A stretch of DNA of 64,000 nt from Cognatishimia activa (GTDB taxonomy: Bacteria > Pseudomonadota > Alphaproteobacteria > Rhodobacterales > Rhodobacteraceae): contig NZ_CP096147.1 of NCBI RefSeq assembly GCF_026016445.1, positions 1,462,501-1,526,500 of the forward strand, read 5' to 3'. The translations under genes and the position numbers were made by a program. The notes beneath the pieces were generated by a model. That model was given only the letters and a program-made list of their open reading frames with translations, searched no databases and was not told where the DNA came from. Shown in pieces: positions 26,174 to 34,791 of this stretch; within the stretch, counting starts at the first letter, position 1, and each line of letters starts with the position of its first letter.

Positions 26174-26638
26174 TCAGACTGCGGCTTGCAATCTGTGAAA
26201 CTCAGAAACCAGGGCCTGGCGGGCTGGCTTCTCTAAATGCAGGTCAAACAATGGGTTGGCACGCTCATCCCTCATTGCAGCATCGCTTCCACGCAGGGTC
26301 AAAACACTGCCGCGTGGAGCAATATTCTCCAACTTCACTGCTTTCCCGCGGCGCGCGGACATTTTCCATTCTTCCGTCGAGCGGTCAAAGGCCAGCTCTA
26401 CCGGTTGTCGCACTGTGCCTACGCGCGTCATGGCGACGCCAGAGACGAACAGGGACACACCGATAAGAGCTTTAATGAGAGCCAATGCCTCCGACTCAAA
26501 TCCAGGAAGGGCCAGCACAGAGATCCCCATCACGCATATTGAGGCCCCAACGGCGACAGCCATTATGCGTTTGAGCCGATCCAAACCCGCTGTGACAAAC
26601 AACTGCAGGCTGTTGGAGGGAGCGATTTCTATCACCAT
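26174..26638 (-). CDS. small membrane protein of unknown function
   Basis: 154 residues with two hydrophobic segments (IMAVAVGASICVMGISVLAL and ALIKALIGVSLFVSGVAM) followed by a polar C-terminal half beginning ELAFDRSTEEWKMSARRGKAVKL. I recognise no family. It probably sits in the inner membrane with the tail in the cytoplasm. It is monocistronic and transcribed away from rpsF. Confidence 0.6.
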   Translation of the reverse strand: MVIEIAPSNSLQLFVTAGLDRLKRIMAVAVGASICVMGISVLALPGFESEALALIKALIGVSLFVSGVAMTRVGTVRQPVELAFDRSTEEWKMSARRGKAVKLENIAPRGSVLTLRGSDAAMRDERANPLFDLHLEKPARQALVSEFHRLQAAV

Positions 26639-26759
26639 GATTGACCCGACTTTCTTCCGGATTTACAGACAAGTTCAGCCTGATCAGGAAAAACGGCGCA
26701 ATTTAGGCAAAATCCTTTGAATTAAGGCGGAAACAGTTTGTTTCGAAAATCAAAAAGGG

Positions 26760-26787
26760 TTGCTTAACCCCCTTAATTCGTTATACA
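26760..26787 (+). promoter_or_regulatory. candidate promoter of the rpsF operon
   Basis: TTGCTT, a 16-bp spacer and TATACA, about 110 bp upstream of rpsF in an AT-rich stretch. It fits the sigma-70-type consensus moderately. Confidence 0.45.
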
Positions 26788-26897
26788 GCGCCATCCTTTT
26801 TGCAATTGTTTAGAACCGCGCAGTCTCTCGTGGGTGAGGCGCAAAAAGGTCTACTGCCTCGCTCTTTGAAATGCGCTTGAAATGAACTGGAGTTCAC

Positions 26898-27254
26898 ATG
26901 CCACTCTATGAGCATGTTTTCATCTCGCGTCAGGACCTGTCCAACACGCAAGCTGAAGGTCTTATCGAACATTTTGGTTCCGTAGTATCCGACAACGGCG
27001 GCTCGCTCGTTGAATCCGAATACTGGGGTGTCAAAACGATGGCCTACAAAATCAACAAGAACCGCAAGGGCCACTACGCCTTCCTGAAAACTGACGCGCC
27101 TGCGGCAGCTGTTCAGGAAATGGAACGCCTGATGCGTCTGCATGACGATGTTATGCGTGTTCTGACCATCAAAGTTGACGAACATGCGGAAGGTCCGTCT
27201 GTTCAGATGCAAAAACGTGACGATCGCGGCGAACGCCGTGAGCGCCGCAACTGA
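26898..27254 (+). CDS. rpsF: 30S ribosomal protein S6
   Basis: 118 residues starting MPLYEHVFISRQDLSNTQAE, with GGSLVESEYWGVKTMAYKINKNRKGHYAF in the middle. The C-terminus is a charged tail (MQKRDDRGERRERRN). It binds S18 and 16S rRNA. First of rpsF-rpsR-rplI, with GGAG before the start. Confidence 0.97.
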   Translation: MPLYEHVFISRQDLSNTQAEGLIEHFGSVVSDNGGSLVESEYWGVKTMAYKINKNRKGHYAFLKTDAPAAAVQEMERLMRLHDDVMRVLTIKVDEHAEGPSVQMQKRDDRGERRERRN

Positions 27255-27279
27255 TAGCGCGAAGAAAGGACAGTAAACC

Positions 27280-27507
27280 ATGGCTGCAAAACCATTTTTC
27301 CGCCGTCGTAAGGTCTGCCCATTCTCTGGTGAGAATGCGCCTAAGATCGACTACAAGGACACAAAACTTCTGCAACGCTACATCTCTGAGCGTGGCAAGA
27401 TTGTTCCTTCCCGCATCACTGCGGTTTCCGCGAAAAAACAGCGTGAGCTGGCTCGTGCAATCAAACGCGCGCGCTTCCTCGCTCTGCTGCCTTACGCAGT
27501 GAAATAA
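27280..27507 (+). CDS. rpsR: 30S ribosomal protein S18
   Basis: 75 residues including [22 protein letters not shown] and [43 protein letters not shown], standard for S18. It forms a heterodimer with S6. Spacing of 25 bp to rpsF and 12 bp to rplI supports one operon. Confidence 0.97.
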   Translation: MAAKPFFRRRKVCPFSGENAPKIDYKDTKLLQRYISERGKIVPSRITAVSAKKQRELARAIKRARFLALLPYAVK

Positions 27508-27519
27508 GGAGATACTGAT

Positions 27520-28143
27520 ATGCAAGTTATCCTTCTTGAGCGCGTGGCCAAACTGGGCCAAATGGGCGAAGTTGTAGATGTGAAGCCGGGCTACGCTCGT
27601 AACTTCCTGCTGCCACAGGGCAAAGCGCTGACCGCGTCTGAGTCCAATGTTGCACAGTTCGAAGCGCAGAAAGCGCAACTCGAAGCACGCAACCTGGAAA
27701 CCAAGAAAGAAGCAGAATCCCTGGGTGAGAAGCTGGCTGGCCAGCAGTTCATCGTGATTCGCTCCGCTTCCGATGCTGGTGCGCTTTATGGCTCCGTTAC
27801 ACCACGTGACGCAGCAGAAGTTGCAACCGAAGCAGGCTTCTCTGTTGACCGCAAGCAAATCGTTCTGATCGCACCGATCAAAGAACTTGGCCTGCACAAC
27901 GTAGAAGTTCGTCTGCACCCAGAAGTCTCTGTTGAAATCGCTCTGAACGTTGCACGTTCCGAAGAAGAAGCAGAACTGCAAGCTTCCGGCAAATCCATTC
28001 AGGAACTGGCGGCAGAAGCAGAAGCAGAAGCAGAATTCGAAATCGCTGAACTCTTCGACGATATCGGTTCTGCGGCAGCTGACGACGACAACCTGGTTGA
28101 AGACGCCCCTGCTGAAGAAACCGAAGAAGACGCAGAGTCCTAA
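27520..28143 (+). CDS. rplI: 50S ribosomal protein L9 with acidic C-terminal extension
   Basis: 207 residues, longer than the usual 150. The N-domain is typical: [40 protein letters not shown]. The C-domain ends near residue 150, after [22 protein letters not shown]. An extension of about 55 residues follows, dominated by Glu, Ala and Asp ([16 protein letters not shown], then [17 protein letters not shown]). Such a tail is common in Rhodobacterales and could bind basic partners. The repetitive GAAGCAGAA codons at 28015-28035 encode it and are not a separate repeat element. Confidence 0.95.
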   Translation: MQVILLERVAKLGQMGEVVDVKPGYARNFLLPQGKALTASESNVAQFEAQKAQLEARNLETKKEAESLGEKLAGQQFIVIRSASDAGALYGSVTPRDAAEVATEAGFSVDRKQIVLIAPIKELGLHNVEVRLHPEVSVEIALNVARSEEEAELQASGKSIQELAAEAEAEAEFEIAELFDDIGSAAADDDNLVEDAPAEETEEDAES

Positions 28144-28160
28144 TCGGTTTTACAAGATTG

Positions 28161-28185
28161 GATGTCGCGCCTCACGCGCGACATC
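28161..28185 (+). terminator. hairpin after rplI, possible terminator
   Basis: A perfect 10-bp stem GATGTCGCGC/GCGCGACATC with a five-base loop, 17 bp after the rplI stop. It lacks a T-run, so it may act as an RNA-stabilising structure rather than a terminator. Confidence 0.5.
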
Positions 28186-28351
28186 TCATGCAAGCCAACG
28201 CCGAAGAACTCGGCATTCTAACAACTTTAAGGCGAAGAATTTGCCCTGACGCCATAATTCAGGCAGAAAGGTTTGCATATAAATGGTCGCCACGGGACGG
28301 ATTGCGGCTACGCAACCGGTTCGTAATAGTAGTTAGAACCACAGGTGAAGT

Positions 28352-28756
28352 ATGAATAAGATCGATGTTTTGGTTGGCAAAAGGATCCGTGCGCGTCGGC
28401 ATGCCATGGGTATCAGCCAAACCGAACTCGGCGACGCAATTGGCGTCAAATTCCAACAAATTCAGAAATACGAAACCGGTGCAAACCGTGTGAGTGCGTC
28501 CCGTCTTTGGGCCGTTGCTGAGAAGTTGGGGGTAGACGTTGTCTACTTCTTCGAGGGCATTAAGCGCTCCGATGAAAACGCTGAGTTGTCAGATGAACCA
28601 ATTGACAAGATGGAATTCCTGTCAGACCGTGATGCCATCGAGATGATGGAGCTCTATCGCAAGCTGCCCAATAGCCAGCGAAGTGCAGTTCTGGCATTTA
28701 TGCGCTCCATGGTTATGGAATCGCAGCAGACAAACTTGAGTGTCGCGAACTCTTAA
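28352..28756 (+). CDS. XRE family transcriptional regulator
   Basis: 134 residues. The helix-turn-helix covers residues 9-63: VGKRIRARRHAMGISQTELGDAIGVKFQQIQKYETGANRVSASRLWAVAEKLGV. This form, with FQQIQKYE, is widespread in alphaproteobacteria. The C-terminal part (DRDAIEMMELYRKLPNSQRSAVLAFM) is helical. It lies just upstream of luxR in the same direction; control of the quorum-sensing genes is possible but unproven. Confidence 0.88.
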   Translation: MNKIDVLVGKRIRARRHAMGISQTELGDAIGVKFQQIQKYETGANRVSASRLWAVAEKLGVDVVYFFEGIKRSDENAELSDEPIDKMEFLSDRDAIEMMELYRKLPNSQRSAVLAFMRSMVMESQQTNLSVANS

Positions 28757-28797
28757 TCGAGACACTCACGCGTGTTTCACACGCACCGGGAGGATAG

Positions 28798-29502
28798 TTG
28801 TTGGATCTTTTCAGCCTGCATGACGCGCCACGTTCAGAAGAGCTATATGCGAGCTATCTGGATGAAGTGTGCGAAACGCTTGGCTTCGACAATGCGGCCT
28901 ATGCAGGTATCAACCCTGCCGGTGGAACCATGCATGCCTATGTCACCTATAGTGAAGATTGGCAGAACCACTACCAAGATCACGGGCTGCATAATCTCGA
29001 CCCTACCCTACATTCTGCCATGCGCAGCGTCGCCCCTGTGGATTGGTCGCGCCTGAGCCGCGATACAAATTTTCGCCGTGTTTTCAATGACGCGAGAGAT
29101 TTCGGCATCAGTGAACGTGGGATCACAGTTCCCATTCGTGGTCCCTACGGGGAATTCGGAATGCTCAGCGTAACGCGCGATTGTTCCAATACAGAATGGA
29201 AGAAGCACCGGAACACGGTGATGGTTGAGCTGCAGAAGATTGCAGCCCATGTACATGACCACGTGATGGTCTCCGAACCGATCACACGTTTCCTGAAGCA
29301 TCCAAACCTCTCCAAGCGTGAGTTGGAAATCCTGCAATGGATCGCGGCTGGCAAATCTCAGCAGGACATTGCGGACATTCTTAACATTTCGAGCCGCACC
29401 GTTGAGGTGCATTTGAAATCATCTCGCAGCAAACTCTTTGCACTGACCACAGCCCAGGCCGTTGGGCGCGCGGTAGGTATGGAACTGATCTATCCGAGCT
29501 AA
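28798..29502 (+). CDS. LuxR family quorum-sensing regulator
   Basis: 234 residues, starting at a TTG (28798); a second TTG at 28801 is slightly better spaced from GGGAGG. The autoinducer domain keeps the ligand-contact residues in order: W and Y in DWQNHYQDH, D and P in LHNLDPTL, W in VDWSRL. The HTH is LSKRELEILQWIAAGKSQQDIADILNISSRTVEVHLKSSRSKLF, close to the C-terminus. It is the natural partner of the downstream LuxI-type synthase. TTG starts imply low translation. Confidence 0.9.
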   Translation: MLDLFSLHDAPRSEELYASYLDEVCETLGFDNAAYAGINPAGGTMHAYVTYSEDWQNHYQDHGLHNLDPTLHSAMRSVAPVDWSRLSRDTNFRRVFNDARDFGISERGITVPIRGPYGEFGMLSVTRDCSNTEWKKHRNTVMVELQKIAAHVHDHVMVSEPITRFLKHPNLSKRELEILQWIAAGKSQQDIADILNISSRTVEVHLKSSRSKLFALTTAQAVGRAVGMELIYPS

Positions 29503-29543
29503 CACCTCAAAACTTAAATAGAAATTCAAATTGATTCGCTTCA

Positions 29544-29565
29544 CGCCCGGCCCAGATGCCGGGCG
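29544..29565 (+). terminator. hairpin after luxR
   Basis: An eight-bp stem CGCCCGGC/GCCGGGCG with a six-base loop, about 40 bp after the luxR stop. No clean T-run follows, so termination is possible but uncertain. Confidence 0.45.
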
Positions 29566-29673
29566 CAGTCATGTTTTGCCCCCATCAATCAACTACGGGA
29601 TTTCCCTAATAGATAAAATTTTCTGAAAGTTTAGCAGTTAACCACGATCAATTTCGCAAGGATGGGGAAAGAG

Positions 29674-30600
29674 ATGATCATTATCGTAGATGGACTGAAC
29701 AAGCATATGTTCCAGCCCCTGCTGGACGATATGTTCCGCCTTCGCGCCCGGGTTTTCGCCGGTCGTCTGGGGTGGGAAGTGAATATTGAAGACGACAAAG
29801 AGATCGACCAATTCGATCATATGGATCCAGGCTATATCATTGGCGTGGATGAAGATATGAACGTGATCTCTTGTGCACGTGTTCTGCAAACCACCGGCCC
29901 GCACATGCTGTCAGATGTGTTTAACGCAATCCTGTGCGGTCAGGATCCGGTGCGCAGCCCGAACATCTGGGAAAGCACACGTTTCTGCGTCGATACGCAG
30001 CGTCTGAAAGGCGAAAAGAGCAAACACACGGTTTCCACGGCAACCTGTGAACTGATGCTGGGCATTCTGGAATATGCGCAGGATAACGGTATCACAGATA
30101 TTGTCACCGTGATCGACCCAGTGATGGACCGCGTGCTGAAGCGCTCCAACAATGCGCCGCATGGCTACGTGGGTGAGACCGTGCCGATGGGTAAGGTGAA
30201 AGCACTTGCCGCCCTTCTGGACTGTACAGACGAACGCATTGCCAATGTTCGTGAATTTGCTGGCATCGATGGCGAAATCTTCGTTTCAGAAGAAGAAGCG
30301 CTCAAAAAACTGGAACTGCGCCAGATCGCACAAGAAATGTGCCTCGCTGCCCTGCCCGACAATGAGCTTGATCTGGAAGCGATCTCAAAGCCAGGCGCCA
30401 GCCTGACGGACCTGCGAGAATACTGCTTTGACCAATTGGCGAAAGCGGAAACCGAAGCAGAGATGTCTGCAGCAGTTGCTCTGATGGAGATGCTCTCGGA
30501 CAAAATCGGTGCCTCTGATGCCGAAGAGCTGCAGCGCCTGGCGCGTAAACTTCCACGCTCTGCAGAGGAAACGCGGGCGAAGCTCACCCGCTCTGCCTAA
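29674..30600 (+). CDS. LuxI-type acyl-homoserine lactone synthase with long C-terminal extension
   Basis: 308 residues from MIIIVDGLNKHMF. With this start the catalytic set falls at canonical LuxI numbers: Arg24, Phe28, Trp34, Asp45, Asp48 and Arg69, then Glu100/Arg103 in WESTRFCVD. This supports 29674 over the ATG at 29662. Synthase similarity ends near residue 190. About 115 further residues follow that are predicted helical (SEEEALKKLELRQIAQEMCLAALPDN, then QLAKAETEAEMSAAVALMEMLSDKI) and are absent from typical LuxI proteins of about 200-215. It uses acyl-ACP and S-adenosylmethionine. The tail's role is unknown. Confidence 0.9.
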   Translation: MIIIVDGLNKHMFQPLLDDMFRLRARVFAGRLGWEVNIEDDKEIDQFDHMDPGYIIGVDEDMNVISCARVLQTTGPHMLSDVFNAILCGQDPVRSPNIWESTRFCVDTQRLKGEKSKHTVSTATCELMLGILEYAQDNGITDIVTVIDPVMDRVLKRSNNAPHGYVGETVPMGKVKALAALLDCTDERIANVREFAGIDGEIFVSEEEALKKLELRQIAQEMCLAALPDNELDLEAISKPGASLTDLREYCFDQLAKAETEAEMSAAVALMEMLSDKIGASDAEELQRLARKLPRSAEETRAKLTRSA

Positions 30601-30607
30601 ACAAACA

Positions 30608-30771
30608 CATGGCGACGCGCCCCTCGTGCGCCATGGAGTTGAAGACTGTCTGCGCTGTCGCTGGCTGCGCATACAAATGACTTGCGAATAACCGCTCAAT
30701 CATCCCCTGAGCGGGTTGCGCTCCCCAACGGCGCAACATACCGGAGGCTGCCAAAACTCCTGGCAGCCTCC
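30608..30771 (+). ncRNA. array of four stem-loops with C-rich loops, candidate sRNA or structured luxI 3' UTR
   Basis: Between convergent luxI and lysR genes lie four stems. H1 at 30608-30635 is CATGGCG-ACG/CGT-CGCCATG, with one bulged G. H2 is at 30692-30714 (CCGCTCA/TGAGCGG). H3 is at 30715-30737 (GTTGCGC/GCGCAAC). H4 is at 30743-30771 (GGAGGCTGCC/GGCAGCCTCC). The loops on the plus strand are CGCCCCT, ATCATCCCC, TCCCCAACG and AAAACTCCT, so each shows a C-rich patch that could pair with ribosome-binding sites, as in the CcsR/cuckoo RNAs of alphaproteobacteria. Structure is seen by eye; expression is unknown. Confidence 0.5.
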
Positions 30772-30820
30772 AACTGTTTCCACAAAACAAACCGCCTTTC
30801 GGCAGTAGGTATCGGTGGGT

Positions 30821-31711
30821 TTACCTGGAATTGCCCTGAATCAGCGCTTTTTGCTTGGTCATTTCAGCCACAAGAAAACGCACAAATGTCATCACACGCA
30901 CCGAACTGCGCAAATCCGGGTGTGTTAAAACCCATCCGGGTCGCGATGAAACCGCGCCTGTGCCGGGAACGCGTTGGAGCCCCTCGAGCGTGTCCGCAAA
31001 AAAACAGGGCGAGACGATCATGCCCATCCCAGCCTTTGCCGCCTCGGCCTGATCCAGCATATCTGGGATTTGGTGCTTTACATCAGCATCAGGGAACGGC
31101 CCGCTTTTGACCCAACCATGGCTGGGATCAACAACGCCGCGGCCGATCCAGTTGGCATTGGTCTGATTGCCGTCAAACCAATGCGCGGCAATGTAATCTG
31201 GCGCTGCATAAGCGCAATCCACGAAATCAGGCAATCGTCGCCCCACCAGATTGCCGTTTGGATCAAATTCTGAACGGAAGGCTACATCTGCAGCCCCCCT
31301 CATCAAATCCTCGATTGAAAAACTCGAATTCAAAAGAATTTCGATGCCCGGGTATTGCTGACAAAACTTCGAAATAAGCGGCATCAGCATGTGCTGCGAC
31401 AACAGCGGCGGCGAGGTCACACGGATCTGACCAACCAAGGCGGAATCCAAACTGTTCGCAGTACGCTGAAGTTCCACAACACCGCCCTCGACCCGCTCCG
31501 CTTTGGCAAAAATCTGTTCCGCCATAGATGTCGCCAACATGCCATCTCGTGACCGGGTAAAAAGCACTGCACCCAAGCTGGTTTCCAGATCCGTCAAATG
31601 CCGCGACACGGTCGAGTGGCTCATGCCCAACTCGGCTGCCGCCCCGCGAATAGAGCGCTCACGGAACAGGGCCAAAAAAACCCGGATGTCGTTCCAATCC
31701 AACTGGGCCAT
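30821..31711 (-). CDS. LysR family transcriptional regulator
   Basis: 296 residues from MAQLDWNDIRVFLALFRERSIRGAAAELGMSHSTVSRHLTDLETSLGAVLFTRSRDGM, the winged HTH of the family. A co-inducer domain follows from about residue 90. The start at 31711 is backed by AAGGAAC seven bases upstream. It is divergent from the SRPBCC gene and probably controls it. The effector is not deducible. Confidence 0.92.
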   Translation of the reverse strand: MAQLDWNDIRVFLALFRERSIRGAAAELGMSHSTVSRHLTDLETSLGAVLFTRSRDGMLATSMAEQIFAKAERVEGGVVELQRTANSLDSALVGQIRVTSPPLLSQHMLMPLISKFCQQYPGIEILLNSSFSIEDLMRGAADVAFRSEFDPNGNLVGRRLPDFVDCAYAAPDYIAAHWFDGNQTNANWIGRGVVDPSHGWVKSGPFPDADVKHQIPDMLDQAEAAKAGMGMIVSPCFFADTLEGLQRVPGTGAVSSRPGWVLTHPDLRSSVRVMTFVRFLVAEMTKQKALIQGNSR

Positions 31712-31824
31712 CAAAGTTCCTTTCAGGGGGTGGTCGATTTCTGCACCATATCCCCCCATTTCTCGCAGTTCCATTTCATTTTTGACGGGATTAACTGAAG
31801 GGGACACAAGGATTGGAACAGTAA

Positions 31825-32361
31825 ATGACCGAGAAAATGAACCGGACGGAATTCAAGGAAACCATCAATGCCGCTAAAGAACGCGTCTGGGAGCTCCTGT
31901 TTCGCGAATATGGAGAGATCCACGTTCATAACCCAACGATGGTCAGCTCAAATTACTTAAATGGCGGCAGCAAAGGCGAACTCGGTGCCGTCAGACACTG
32001 TAAATTCAGCGACAAGCTTTTTCTGGATGAAAAGATTGATGAAGTGAACGGAACCCATAGCTTCAAAGTCGTTGTAATTGAACATAATTTGCCGTTCGTG
32101 AAACATATGTCGGCGATCTATGAGCTGTCATCATTCGACGATGAAACCACCGAATTGAAGATGACCTCGTTCAATTCCTTTTCGCCGAATTTCATGAAGT
32201 ACCTGATGCGCGGCCAAATGGCGAAGTCTCTGCGCAAACATCTATTCGGCCTGAAATACTACGCTGAAACGGGCAAAACCGTGAACAGTGACACCTACGA
32301 TAAGGTCCACCAGACCTACGCCTGCCCCCCAAAAACGCATCACCTGACGCCGAGTCCTTAA
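31825..32361 (+). CDS. SRPBCC superfamily protein
   Basis: 178 residues beginning MTEKMNRTEFKETINAAKERVWELLFREYGEIHVHNP. The helix-grip pattern (INAAKERVWELL at the start, LKMTSFNSFSPNFMKYLMRGQMAKSLRKHLFGLKYYAETG at the end) matches polyketide cyclase/dehydrase-like proteins of the START fold. The ligand is unknown. It is coded opposite the LysR gene and followed by another small protein of unknown role. Confidence 0.75.
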   Translation: MTEKMNRTEFKETINAAKERVWELLFREYGEIHVHNPTMVSSNYLNGGSKGELGAVRHCKFSDKLFLDEKIDEVNGTHSFKVVVIEHNLPFVKHMSAIYELSSFDDETTELKMTSFNSFSPNFMKYLMRGQMAKSLRKHLFGLKYYAETGKTVNSDTYDKVHQTYACPPKTHHLTPSP

Positions 32362-32446
32362 CCGGCGAGCGGCGCTAAAATTTTACCAACTCGCAATCCA
32401 TGATTGGCGACCCGAGAAGGGTGCCAAAACCTTAAGGAGAAATAAT

Positions 32447-33010
32447 ATGACCACTGAAATCACCCTATCCCCTGATGCCCGTATTGAATTCGGTTTTGGC
32501 ACTGTAAAGGCAGAAAAAACAGAGTGGATGTATGGCGAATACTTCCCATATATGGCGCCGGCCATGGCCGAGCATCAATTGAACATTCTCGCAGGCTTCA
32601 GGGTGATCGCCACCAATTTCGCGGGTGGCACGCCAACCACCGGAAGCATCGCAAGCTGGCCTTCAGCAAACCATCGTGCCGCGCTGCACAATGACCCGAG
32701 GTTCTTGAAGATCCAGCCGGCACGCGACGCCGCGATGGAGTTTTTGTCTGGTGGTCATTTGTTTGAATCGATTGATGATCTGATCACATTGAACACCGAT
32801 GCTGACTATGCCTTTATCATTTCCGCTGATCCGAGCATTTCCGAAGATAACATTTTTGCTCTCCCGCTTACGGATGATAGCCCGGAACAATCCTACGCAG
32901 GAAAATTCCTTATGCTACGTCCCTGGAGCGAAGCCTCTGATGAATTGCTGAAATCTAATCCGGCTACGGCAGAAGTGTTTCGCGTGCGGTTTAGCCCCTC
33001 AGCCAGATAG
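32447..33010 (+). CDS. hypothetical protein, possibly dimeric alpha-beta barrel
   Basis: 187 residues with a good ribosome site (AAGGAG). The middle part SIASWPSANHRAALHNDPRFLKIQPARDAAMEFLSGGHLFE resembles the pattern of NIPSNAP/DUF1330-like dimeric barrels, in which W and HxDP recur. The C-terminal 60 residues are not familiar. Together with the upstream SRPBCC gene it may form a LysR-controlled pair. Family placement is tentative. Confidence 0.6.
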   Translation: MTTEITLSPDARIEFGFGTVKAEKTEWMYGEYFPYMAPAMAEHQLNILAGFRVIATNFAGGTPTTGSIASWPSANHRAALHNDPRFLKIQPARDAAMEFLSGGHLFESIDDLITLNTDADYAFIISADPSISEDNIFALPLTDDSPEQSYAGKFLMLRPWSEASDELLKSNPATAEVFRVRFSPSAR

Positions 33011-33070
33011 CTCACCGACTGCCATGGCTGTCGGTGTCTTACGACGGTATCACCAGATACCTTCAAACAA

Positions 33071-33100
33071 AAAGGCCACCCAAGTGGGTGGCCTTCTCTT
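33071..33100 (-). terminator. intrinsic terminator of tig
   Basis: Stem AAGGCCACCC/GGGTGGCCTT with a four-base loop and five T on the minus strand, 22 bp after the tig stop. The plus strand carries TCTCTT, so it could also serve the convergent gene. Confidence 0.85.
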
Positions 33101-33121
33101 AACCGATTGACGGTCGAAGAT

Positions 33122-34456
33122 TTACTCTTCTTCCAGCGCTTCAACAGCTTTCTGCAGATCGTCTTTAGAGACTTCTTTCTCAGAAACTTCTGCCAGTTCA
33201 AAGACATAGTCGACGACTTTGTCTTCAAACAGTGGCGCGCGCAGCTGCTGCTGCATCTGTGCGTTTTGCTGAACAAACTCAAAGAACTGACGCTCTTGAC
33301 CAGGGTACTGGCGCGCCTGGTTCATGATCGCTTGGGTCATTTCAGCGTCGGTCACTTCGACCTCTGCTTTCTGGCCCAGCTCTGCAAGCAAGAGGCCTAG
33401 ACGCACGCGGCGCTCTGCCAGTTTGTTGTGCTCTTCAGTTGGCTCGATCTTATCGTGATCGTGGCCTTCCACTTCTGGGTTCTCTTCATGCCACAGCTGA
33501 TGCGCGATTTGACCTGCTTCAGCTTCCACCAAGGAAGGTGGCAGATCGAAGGAGACTTTCTCGTCAAGCGCATCCAGAAGCGCACGCTTCTGAACCTGAC
33601 GGGAGGCACCGGCGTATTCTGCTTCCAGACGCTCAGCAACTTGGCCCTTCAAGCCAGCCAGATCTTCTGCGCCGAATTTCTTCGCCAGCTCGTCATCGAT
33701 CTCTGCCGCAACAGGTTCTTTGACTTCTTTGATCACACAAGCAAACACAGCTTCTTTGCCCGCGAGATGCTCTGCTTGATAGTCTTCAGGGAAGGAAACA
33801 GTAACGTCCTTCTCTTCTTCTACCTTCACACCAACCAGCTGCTCTTCAAAGCCCGGGATGAATTGACCGGATCCCAGAACCAGAGGGAAGTCGTCGCCTG
33901 CGCCGCCGTCAAATGCTTCGCCGTCGATTTTACCAACGAAATCCATGACAACCTGGTCGCCGTCTTTCGCTTTGGAACCTTTGCGACGCGCTTTGAAGTC
34001 CTGTGCTGTTTCAGCAAGGTTTGCCAGCGCTTCATCAACGTCCGCATCAGCTGCTTTCACAACCATTTTCTCCAGAGAGATAGACTTCAGGTCTACTTCT
34101 GGAATTTCTGGCAGAGCTTCGTAAGACATCTCGACGTTCACGTCGTCGCCTTCTTTCCACTCTTCGCCGTTTTTCATTTCGACTTTTGGCTGCAGTGCAG
34201 GACGGTCGCCGGACTCTTCAAAGTGCTTGTTCATCGCACCGTCTACGGCTTCTTGCATTGCTTCACCCAGCAGGCGCTGACCGAATTGCTTTTTCAGCAG
34301 AGCCATAGGCACTTTGCCTTTGCGGAAACCTTTCATTTCGATTTCCGGCTGTGCTTCAACCAGCTTTTCATTGACTTTTTCGTCCAGCTCAGCGGCGGTG
34401 ACAACGATATCGTAACCGCGCTTCAGGCCTTCATTCAGGGTCTCGGTGACCTGCAT
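33122..34456 (-). CDS. tig: trigger factor, ribosome-associated chaperone
   Basis: 444 residues. The N-terminal ribosome-binding segment contains [17 protein letters not shown] with the signature GFRxGKxP. A PPIase domain ([44 protein letters not shown]) and a helical C-domain follow. It binds nascent chains at the ribosomal exit. Long open frames on the opposite strand are shadows of its regular codon usage. Confidence 0.97.
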   Translation of the reverse strand: MQVTETLNEGLKRGYDIVVTAAELDEKVNEKLVEAQPEIEMKGFRKGKVPMALLKKQFGQRLLGEAMQEAVDGAMNKHFEESGDRPALQPKVEMKNGEEWKEGDDVNVEMSYEALPEIPEVDLKSISLEKMVVKAADADVDEALANLAETAQDFKARRKGSKAKDGDQVVMDFVGKIDGEAFDGGAGDDFPLVLGSGQFIPGFEEQLVGVKVEEEKDVTVSFPEDYQAEHLAGKEAVFACVIKEVKEPVAAEIDDELAKKFGAEDLAGLKGQVAERLEAEYAGASRQVQKRALLDALDEKVSFDLPPSLVEAEAGQIAHQLWHEENPEVEGHDHDKIEPTEEHNKLAERRVRLGLLLAELGQKAEVEVTDAEMTQAIMNQARQYPGQERQFFEFVQQNAQMQQQLRAPLFEDKVVDYVFELAEVSEKEVSKDDLQKAVEALEEE

Positions 34457-34791
34457 TGTGGCATCCTTCTTAAAGTGGGGCGCATGTTTTCGCCGCAGCC
34501 TAATAAATCAGTCGCCCTAATAGGGCTTCAAAGCCATCGGTGCAAGGCGAATGTGCTGGGTTTCTTCGCCTCAAAAGCAGCGCAAGCGAGGGATCGCTGG
34601 CTTAATTTAAAGGCGTTGCGTTCAGAAGCCCTTCAAATGAACCAAGAGCGCCTAGAAATTCAGAGAAATGTATAGGCTGCACACAACTTAAACTTGCCAG
34701 AATTCACACAACAGGATACTGCGAAAACAATTCCATTTCTGAACATACGCATAGTTCAATAACTGATTTTAGTAAGGCATTGGAGACCGGC
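34457..34791. other. intergenic region between divergent tig and lipoprotein genes
   Basis: 335 bp without a gene. On the minus strand TTGCAC (34545-34540), a 17-bp spacer and TATTAG (34522-34517) form a plausible tig promoter; a small palindrome GCCCTA-A-TAGGGC (34514-34526) overlaps the -10. The part near 34680-34791, upstream of the lipoprotein gene, is AT-rich with no Fur box that I can see. Confidence 0.55.

Noticed and set aside
28015..28040. Short tandem repeats near the end of rplI
   Set aside because: They are repeated Glu/Ala codons of the acidic tail, not a CRISPR or satellite.
29593..29612. Possible lux box CTACGGGATTTCCCTAATAG before luxI
   Set aside because: Length and place fit, but the dyad is weak beyond the outer three bases, so it cannot be told from chance.
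29637..29645. CtrA half-site-like TTAACCAC upstream of luxI
   Set aside because: One half-site of seven out of eight bases is expected by chance; no second half at the right spacing.
33428..34675. 415-codon open frame antisense to tig
   Set aside because: Rich in Phe, Leu and His from reversing Glu/Lys codons of trigger factor; not a gene.
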